Of a stretch of 64,000 nucleotides of DNA, positions 59,090 through 64,000 are shown piece after piece. The DNA comes from Nocardioides litoris (lineage in GTDB: Bacteria > Actinomycetota > Actinomycetes > Propionibacteriales > Nocardioidaceae): assembly GCF_006346315.1 (NCBI RefSeq), contig NZ_VDMR01000001.1, positions 1,612,001-1,676,000 on the forward strand. The letters are read 5' to 3'. The notes under the pieces were generated by a model that did not search any database, was not told where the DNA came from, and saw only the letters and a program-made list of their open reading frames with translations. Within the stretch, counting starts at the first letter, position 1. Each line of letters starts with the position of its first letter. The translations under genes were made by a program, and so were the position numbers.

Positions 59090-59593
59090 GTGCCCGACCG
59101 TGACCTGCTCGCGCCGGCGTACCCCGACGACGACGGGAGCGCTGATGCGGCCCTGACCGCCGCGCTGACGGCCCACGCCGCCGACCGGATGCTCCTGCCG
59201 CAGGCGCTCGGCGCGCTCCAGGACGCCCGGCTGCTCGTGCCGGTCGTCGCGGTCGCCGACGAGGTCGAGGTCGACGAGCAGGGCCTGGCCCGCGAGAAGT
59301 CGAGCGACATGGCCGCGGTGCTCGTGCAGGGCCCGGGCGGCCGACGCGGGCTGCTGGCGTTCACCGCGACGACGACCATGGCGGCCTGGGACCCCGCGGC
59401 CCGCCCCGTGCCGGTCCCGGCCCGCACCGCCGCACTGGCCGCGGTGCAGGACGGCGCCGACGCGCTCCTGGTCGACCTGGCCGGTCCGGCCTCGCTCGTC
59501 GTCGAGGGCGACCACCTGCGCGCGCTCGCCGCCGGGTGGCGGCTGGTGCGGATCGGCGACGACCACGGCTGGGTGGAGCCGACCCCGTCCTAG
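59090..59593 (+). CDS. SseB family protein
   Basis: 167 aa. The pattern LLAPAYPDDDGSADAALTAALTAHAAD, then ARLLVPVVAVADEVEV and GLLAFTATTTMAAWDPAARPVPV, fits the SseB N-terminal domain found in many actinobacteria. The role is unknown. The GTG start follows GAGGAT at 59079-59084 (possible -10) by 5 bases. It precedes infC in this order in other actinobacteria too. Confidence 0.85.
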   Translation: MPDRDLLAPAYPDDDGSADAALTAALTAHAADRMLLPQALGALQDARLLVPVVAVADEVEVDEQGLAREKSSDMAAVLVQGPGGRRGLLAFTATTTMAAWDPAARPVPVPARTAALAAVQDGADALLVDLAGPASLVVEGDHLRALAAGWRLVRIGDDHGWVEPTPS

Positions 59594-59628
59594 CCGTGCC
59601 CCGGCCGGTCGGACGAGGGCCGCGTGGA

Positions 59629-59658
59629 TTGGGCAGGGGGGAATGCGTGCCCTACTGT
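59629..59658 (+). promoter_or_regulatory. Candidate promoter of infC-rpmI-rplT
   Basis: TTGGGC (59629-59634) and TACTGT (59653-59658) are 18 bases apart, upstream of a long untranslated leader. Confidence 0.5.
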
Positions 59659-59664
59659 GTGGTG

Positions 59665-59935
59665 TTGACCGATCAGTGGGCGCACACCCGTGTGCCCGCA
59701 GATCCACAAGCGGAGGCCAGGCTCGATCGCCTCCCACCCGCACCGACCGTCGTTCGCCACCACGGGAGCACAGGTCGTCGGGTCCGGTCCGAAGGCTCCG
59801 GCCCGGGGTTCGCGTGCACGTGGCGCGACCGCGAGGTGAGGTGGTCCTGACTGGCTTCCGCTTGTGTCACCGGCGGAGGCCTCTCGTGCTTTTGGGGGGC
59901 GTCGCCGACCACGACCCCGATCCACTGGAGGACCC
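59665..59935 (+). promoter_or_regulatory. Long 5' leader of infC operon
   Basis: About 270 bases with no credible gene separate the putative promoter from infC. Paired segments are visible, for example GTCCGGTCC around 59779-59787 with downstream GGCCCGGG, but no named leader motif was identified. IF3-L35-L20 operons are often controlled through such leaders by L20 in other bacteria, so regulation here is an inference. A GGAGG ribosome site (59927-59931) ends the leader. Confidence 0.5.
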
Positions 59936-60619
59936 ATCAGCACCGAGCTCCGCATCAACGACCGGATCCGCGTGGCGGAAGTCCGGCTCGTTGGCCCCAG
60001 CGGCGAGACCGTCGGCATCGTGCCCACCGCCGACGCGCTGCGCCTTGCCCAGGAGGCCGACCTCGACCTGGTCGAGATCGCCCCGATGGCCCGTCCGCCC
60101 GTGTGCAAGCTCATGGACTACGGGAAGTTCAAGTACGAGAACGCCCAGAAGGCCCGCGAGGCGCGCCGCAACCAGACGAACGTGATCATCAAGGAGATGA
60201 AGCTTCGTCCCAAGATCGACGCGCACGACTACGAGACGAAGAAGGGCCACGTCGTCCGCTTCCTCAAGGCCGGCGACAAGGTCAAGATCACCATCATGTT
60301 CCGCGGGCGCGAGCAGCACCGCCCCGAGCTGGGCTTCCGGCTGCTGCAGCGCCTGGCCGAGGACGTCACCGAGCTCGGCTTCGTGGAGTCCTCGCCCAAG
60401 CAGGACGGCCGCAACATGATCATGGTCCTCGGCCCGCACAAGAAGAAGGCCGAGGCCAAGGCCGACCACGCCGCGCAGAAGGCCGAGAGGGAGGCCGAGC
60501 GTGCGGCCAACAAGGCCGAGGAGCAGGCCGAGCGCGACGCCGCGCACGCCGCCGGCCCCGTGGCGCAGAAGAAGGAGCGCGGCCGCTCCGAGAACCTCGA
60601 CCCCGAGATCGAGGCCTGA
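59936..60619 (+). CDS. infC: Translation initiation factor IF-3, with ATC start
   Basis: Checks start-codon pairing and blocks subunit joining; 227 aa. It begins [23 protein letters not shown] after an ATC codon at 59936, 4 bases downstream of GGAGG. IF-3 genes typically use ATT or ATC, which lets IF-3 repress its own synthesis. [19 protein letters not shown] and [21 protein letters not shown] are the domain signatures. The basic/acidic C-terminal tail of about 45 residues is longer than in enterobacteria. A GTG at 59864 is in frame, but the extra 24 residues are not IF-3-like. Confidence 0.95.
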   Translation: MSTELRINDRIRVAEVRLVGPSGETVGIVPTADALRLAQEADLDLVEIAPMARPPVCKLMDYGKFKYENAQKAREARRNQTNVIIKEMKLRPKIDAHDYETKKGHVVRFLKAGDKVKITIMFRGREQHRPELGFRLLQRLAEDVTELGFVESSPKQDGRNMIMVLGPHKKKAEAKADHAAQKAEREAERAANKAEEQAERDAAHAAGPVAQKKERGRSENLDPEIEA

Positions 60620-60708
60620 GACCCCGCCGGGGCGGCCGCCGCCGTACCCGGTCCACCGCAGCCCGCTGCACGGTGCGCACCAGCACCACCCACCCGAGGA
60701 GACACACG

Positions 60709-60921
60709 ATGCCCAAGAACAGGCCGCACTCCGGCGCCAGCAAGCGCCTGAAGGTCACCGGCTCCGGCAAGATCATGCGGCTGAAGGCCGGCCGCAAGTC
60801 GGGCGCTGCGTTCGCCTCCGCCCCGACCACGGGCAGCCGCAAGAAGCACCGTCGCAACGCCGGCCACACCGAGATCGCCAAGGCCGACGTCAAGCGCGCC
60901 AAGAAGATGCTCGGCATCTGA
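60709..60921 (+). CDS. rpmI: 50S ribosomal protein L35 (bL35)
   Basis: 70 aa. PKNRPHSGASKRLKVTGSGKI is the typical basic N-terminus, and ends KADVKRAKKMLGI. It uses an ATG preceded by GAGGAG. The 89-base gap after infC has a small GC hairpin (CCCCGCCGGGGCGG near 60621). Confidence 0.96.
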   Translation: MPKNRPHSGASKRLKVTGSGKIMRLKAGRKSGAAFASAPTTGSRKKHRRNAGHTEIAKADVKRAKKMLGI

Positions 60922-60990
60922 CGCCTCCACGCGTCACCGCCAGCACCACCCGCACCGCCCCGAGCATCCCGAGCACCTAGGAGTACGACC

Positions 60991-61383
60991 ATGGCACGCG
61001 TCAAGCGCGCAGTGAACGCCCACAAGAAGCGCAAGACCACCCTCGACCGGGCCGCGGGCTACCGCGGCCAGCGCTCTCGCCTGTACCGCAAGGCCAAGGA
61101 GCAGGTCACCCACTCGCTGGTCTACAGCTACAACGACCGCAAGAAGAACAAGGGCAACTTCCGGCGCCTGTGGATCCAGCGCATCAACGCCGCCGCGCGC
61201 GCCGAGGGCCTGACCTACAACCGCTTCATCCAGGGCCTCAACCTGGCCGGCGTCGAGGTCGACCGCAAGATCCTCGCCGACCTCGCCGTCAACGACCCGG
61301 CCGCCTTCAGCGCCCTGGTCGCCGCGGCCAAGGCCGCCCTGCCCGAGGACGTCAACGCCCCGCGCGCCGAGGTCTCGGCCTGA
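60991..61383 (+). CDS. rplT: 50S ribosomal protein L20 (bL20)
   Basis: 130 aa. [37 protein letters not shown] is the conserved basic extension, followed by [23 protein letters not shown]. The tail beyond AAKAALPE is a short actinobacterial extension. The TGA stop overlaps a CTG that starts the next gene. Confidence 0.97.
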   Translation: MARVKRAVNAHKKRKTTLDRAAGYRGQRSRLYRKAKEQVTHSLVYSYNDRKKNKGNFRRLWIQRINAAARAEGLTYNRFIQGLNLAGVEVDRKILADLAVNDPAAFSALVAAAKAALPEDVNAPRAEVSA

Positions 61384-62168
61384 GCGTCGTCCCGCTCTCG
61401 GCCGGCAACGCCCGGCTGAAGGACATCCGCAAGGTGAGCCGCCGCTCGGTCCGGACCGAGCGGCGGCTCTTCCTCGCTGACGGCCCGAAGGCCGTCGCCG
61501 GGGCGCTCGGCGTCGCGGGCTGCGTGGTCGAGGTCTTCACCACCCCCGCCGCCGTCGGCCTCGTGCCCGCGGTGCCCGACGGCGTCCCGGTCACCCTCGT
61601 CGAGGACCGTGCGCTCGCCTTGCTGAGCGACTCGGTCACCCCAGCCGGTGTCGTCGCCCTGTGCCGGTACGTCGACCGGCCGCTCGCCCACCTGCTCGAC
61701 GGCTCGCCGCGGCTGGTCGCGGTCTGCGCGGAGGTCCGCGACCCCGGCAACGCCGGCACGGTCGTGCGCACCGCCGACGCCGCAGGCGCCGACGCCGTGG
61801 TGCTGGCCGGGGACTCGGTCGACCTCTACAACCCCAAGACCCTGCGGGCCAGCGTCGGCAGCGCCTTCCACCTGCCGGTGGCCGTCGAGCCCGACCCGGC
61901 CGCTGCGGTCGACGCCCTGCGGGCGGCCGGCCTCACCGTCCTGGCCACCGCCGCCGACGGCGAGGTCGACCTGCACCATGCCGGCGACCTGCTCGCCCGT
62001 CCGACCGCGTGGCTGTTCGGCAACGAGGCCCACGGACTGCCCGCCGAGCTCGCCGCGCGCGCCGACCACCGGGTCCGCATCCCGATCCACGGCCGCGCCG
62101 AGAGCCTCAACCTCGCCACCGCCGCGGCGCTGTGCCTCTACGAGTCGGCGCGTTTGCACCGCTCCTAG
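61380..62168 (+). CDS. 23S rRNA methyltransferase-like, TrmH/SpoU family (TsnR-type), CTG start
   Basis: SPOUT RNA 2'-O-methyltransferase, 262 aa. Motif 1 [25 protein letters not shown], motif 2 [14 protein letters not shown] and motif 3 [22 protein letters not shown] are complete. The N-terminal substrate domain begins [30 protein letters not shown], which needs a start before 61434. No ATG, GTG or TTG lies between there and rplT, but CTG at 61380 overlaps the rplT stop (CTGA), mimicking the usual ATGA/GTGA coupling. The exact RNA target is not known. Confidence 0.9.
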   Translation: MSVVPLSAGNARLKDIRKVSRRSVRTERRLFLADGPKAVAGALGVAGCVVEVFTTPAAVGLVPAVPDGVPVTLVEDRALALLSDSVTPAGVVALCRYVDRPLAHLLDGSPRLVAVCAEVRDPGNAGTVVRTADAAGADAVVLAGDSVDLYNPKTLRASVGSAFHLPVAVEPDPAAAVDALRAAGLTVLATAADGEVDLHHAGDLLARPTAWLFGNEAHGLPAELAARADHRVRIPIHGRAESLNLATAAALCLYESARLHRS

Positions 62169-62185
62169 GCGGTCATCGTCCCCGG

Positions 62186-62788
62186 GTGAGCCCCGCCCCC
62201 CGCCTGGTCCCCGGCCTCCTCGTCCTGGTCCTCGCGGCCGCCGGCTGCAGCGGGTCCGTCGACGTCGACACCGACGCCGTCCGGGCGGGCCTCGGCGAGC
62301 GGGCCGCGGCGGCGTACGACGACGAGGGCCTCGACCGGGCCGAGGACTTCCAACGCGGGGTCCGGACCTCGTGCCTGGTCCTCGACGACGCCGGGGTCGA
62401 CGCCGTCGGGGCGGCGGTCGGCATCGACGACCCGGAGGCGCGCGCCGGCTTCGTGGCCGGCCCCGAGGACGCCGAGCGGGCGAGCTGCACGCTGCGCGAC
62501 CCGGCCGGCCGCTCGGCCGGGGTCACCGTCGGGACCACCGACCTCGACCGGGCCGCGCTCGTCGAGGTCGGGACCGGCGAGGGGCGCCGGGTCGTCGAGG
62601 GCGAGGCGGAGGGCCTCGACGAGGAGCACTACGTCGGCTTCGGCAACGAGGACGCCACCGTGGTCACCTGGGTGCGCGACGGCGTCACGGCCTCGATCAC
62701 CGTCCCGACCGACGTCGCGGGGGCGGACGCCGTGTTCGCGGCCCTCCCGGTCCTCCTCGAGGAGGTCGACCGCGAGCTCGGCGACTGA
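62186..62788 (+). CDS. Secreted lipoprotein of unknown function
   Basis: 200 aa. Signal peptide APRLVPGLLVLVLAAAGC ends in a lipobox with Cys at about residue 19, then an acidic secreted domain with two Cys (TSCLVL, ASCTLRD) that could form a disulphide. The GTG start lacks a good ribosome site. No family recognised. It lies downstream of the methyltransferase gene. Confidence 0.75.
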   Translation: MSPAPRLVPGLLVLVLAAAGCSGSVDVDTDAVRAGLGERAAAAYDDEGLDRAEDFQRGVRTSCLVLDDAGVDAVGAAVGIDDPEARAGFVAGPEDAERASCTLRDPAGRSAGVTVGTTDLDRAALVEVGTGEGRRVVEGEAEGLDEEHYVGFGNEDATVVTWVRDGVTASITVPTDVAGADAVFAALPVLLEEVDRELGD

Positions 62789-62813
62789 TCCGCTCGATCC
62801 CCGGTGGGCGCCC

Positions 62814-63245
62814 TCAGAGGTCCTTGCGGAGGTGCACGTCGGCGGCGCCGGCGGAGGGCACGCCCTCCCACCGGAGGATCTCGCGGTAGCCGGCGCGCTC
62901 GTAGAACGCGGGCGCCTGGAACGTGAACGAGGTGACGAACACGTGCGTGCACCCGCGCGCCCGGGCCTCGTCCTCGAAGGCCGCGAGCAGCCGCGCACCG
63001 AGCCCGGTGCCCCGGTCGCCCTCCCGCACCCAGGTCATGGCGATCCCGGCTGCCTCGCCCCAGGTCCAGCCGCTCACCCCTCCGGCCAGGTCGTCACCCG
63101 CGTCACCCGCGTCACCCGTGCCCGCCCGCACCGTCAGCTCCCGGGCCGGCTCGACCCCTGGTGTGGCGGCGGCGTTCCAGGCGTCGAGCTCGTCGCTGAG
63201 GCGCTGGTCCAGGGCGGGGTCGGCACCACCGGTCACGAGGTCCAC
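62814..63245 (-). CDS. GNAT family N-acetyltransferase
   Basis: 143 aa. The acetyl-CoA loop reads REGDRGTGLGARLLAAFEDEARARG, followed by the strand HVFVTSFTFQAPAFYERAGYREI. The acceptor is unknown. The segment TGDAGDAGDD near residues 36-45 comes from a 9-base tandem repeat (63092-63118). The GTG start at 63245 is divergent from the sensor kinase gene, with overlapping promoters. Confidence 0.85.
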   Translation of the reverse strand: MDLVTGGADPALDQRLSDELDAWNAAATPGVEPARELTVRAGTGDAGDAGDDLAGGVSGWTWGEAAGIAMTWVREGDRGTGLGARLLAAFEDEARARGCTHVFVTSFTFQAPAFYERAGYREILRWEGVPSAGAADVHLRKDL

Positions 63246-63251
63246 GCGCCG

Positions 63252-63258
63252 TAGTGTG
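63252..63258. promoter_or_regulatory. Overlapping divergent -10 boxes (sensor kinase and GNAT genes)
   Basis: Plus strand TAGTGT (63252-63257) ends 7 bases before GTG at 63265. Minus strand CACACT (63258-63253) ends 7 bases before GTG at 63245. The minus-strand box is weak, matching only the NANNNT positions. Confidence 0.4.
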
Positions 63259-63264
63259 GTCCAC

Positions 63265-64000
63265 GTGCCCCAGTCGAGCGCGCAGGACCTGGCCGACGTG
63301 CTGCCCGACGGCGTCGTCGTCGCCGACGCCGACGGCAGGGTCACGCTGGTCTCGACGGTCGCCGCTCGCATGCTCGGACGCGTCGGGTCCGACGACGTCG
63401 GGCGCCCGCTCGCGGAGGTCCTGCGGCTGCAGGACCAGGACGCGCAGGCCTGGACCGCCTGCAACACGCCGTACGCCGGGCTCCGCACCCGCACCGGCGT
63501 GCCCGAGCAGCCGTGGCTGACCCCCGGGGGCGTCGAGGTGCTCGTGACGGCTGCCCTGCACCGGGCCGAGCGGCTCGGCCCGGTGACGCAGGTCGTGGTC
63601 ACCATCCGGTGGGGCCATGGCCGGGCCCGCCTCGACCGCGAGCGCTCCGACCTGGTCGCCACCGTGGCCCACGAGCTGCGCTCGCCGCTGACCGGCGTCA
63701 AGGGCTTCGTGCAGGCGCTGCTCAACCGCTGGGACAAGCTCAACGACGAGCAGAAGAAGCTGATGCTCGAGACGGTCGCCGCCGACTCCGACCGGCTCAG
63801 CCGGCTGATCGCCGAGCTGCTCGACGTCGCCCGCATCGACACCGGTCGTCTGCAGCTCTACCCCCGGCCCTCCGACGGAGGCGTGCTGGTCGAACGGGTC
63901 GTGGAGTCGGTGCGCGCCGCGACGGCGCGCGAGATCGACCTGGCCGTCGCGGGCGCCCTGCCCGACGTCATGGTCGACCCCGACAAGTTCACCCAGGTCG
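63265..64000 (+). CDS. PAS-domain sensor histidine kinase (truncated by window end)
   Basis: At least 245 aa, no stop within the window. A PAS-type domain (about residues 8-110) starts LADVLPDGVVVADADGRVTLVS. The HisKA dimerisation helix has LVATVAHELRSPLTGVKGFVQ, with phospho-acceptor His136. The visible end (ALPDVMVDPDKFTQV) is the start of the ATP-binding domain's N box region. In other actinobacteria a kinase of this kind sits between the L20/TsnR genes and pheS, so pheS-pheT may follow. The GTG at 63265 looks leaderless. Confidence 0.9.
   Translation, partial: MPQSSAQDLADVLPDGVVVADADGRVTLVSTVAARMLGRVGSDDVGRPLAEVLRLQDQDAQAWTACNTPYAGLRTRTGVPEQPWLTPGGVEVLVTAALHRAERLGPVTQVVVTIRWGHGRARLDRERSDLVATVAHELRSPLTGVKGFVQALLNRWDKLNDEQKKLMLETVAADSDRLSRLIAELLDVARIDTGRLQLYPRPSDGGVLVERVVESVRAATAREIDLAVAGALPDVMVDPDKFTQV

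Noticed and set aside
59536..59850. Possible leader peptide upstream of infC
   Set aside because: The frame starts within the SseB-like gene, has no ribosome site and shows no conserved or attenuator-like residues.
63092..63118. 9-base tandem repeat in the GNAT gene as a regulatory element
   Set aside because: Only about three imperfect units, coding for Gly-Asp-Ala, with no sign of a function beyond a flexible loop.

Overview
This window comes from the chromosome of a high-GC actinomycete. The gene order closely follows the conserved actinobacterial core around shikimate, pyrimidine, riboflavin and translation genes, and the protein sequences look most like Nocardioides or a related Propionibacteriales genus. 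That taxonomic guess rests on gene order, codon bias, mIHF, an F420-dependent oxidoreductase and an omega-gmk-mihF cluster; it was not checked by a search. No tRNA, rRNA, CRISPR array, prophage or complete insertion sequence was seen.

Layout. 51-3414: the end of a peptide-type ABC transporter operon. 3401-8263: rarA, two small membrane proteins and alaS. 8288-14867: ruvX, mltG, a prepilin peptidase and shikimate genes (aroE, aroC, aroK, aroB, aroQ). 14861-16155: a DUF559-like gene bracketed by two related palindromes, where many actinobacteria carry pepQ. 16331-17301: efp and nusB. 17335-23530: accessory genes (an FAD oxidoreductase, a DUF1206 protein, an EspI-like ATPase, a quinone reductase, an F420 oxidoreductase and an APH-fold protein). 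23561-36688: the pyrimidine regulon, split by hrpB into pyrR-pyrB-pyrC and carA-carB-pyrD-(lactate monooxygenase-like)-pyrF, each half with its own PyrR-type leader. 37138-37834: a gene-free stretch packed with repeats. 37835-47282: mihF, gmk, rpoZ, coaBC, metK, priA, def, fmt, a YjbR-like gene and rsmB. 47291-49991: a minus-strand ATPase divergent from a LigD-type polymerase, then two small genes. 50023-56603: rpe, an FMN riboswitch, ribD-ribE-ribBA-ribH, hisE and hisG. 56600-59593: miscellaneous genes on both strands. 59653-62168: infC-rpmI-rplT and a TsnR-like methyltransferase. 62186-64000: a lipoprotein, a GNAT protein and a truncated sensor kinase.

Most neighbours overlap by 1-4 bases at NTGA or TGATG junctions, which implies translational coupling. 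Many operon heads look leaderless: a TANNNT -10 box lies 6-8 bases before an ATG or GTG.

The less ordinary signals are: (1) three families of interspersed hairpin repeats plus one long inverted repeat, including one element read through in frame as the C-terminus of CarA and one family found each time just after an operon; (2) a duplicated PyrR-type translational leader serving a split pyr regulon that includes a lactate monooxygenase-like gene; (3) three divergent gene pairs whose -10 boxes overlap; and (4) unusual starts: ATC for infC, CTG for the methyltransferase, and no ATG, GTG or TTG start available for coaBC.
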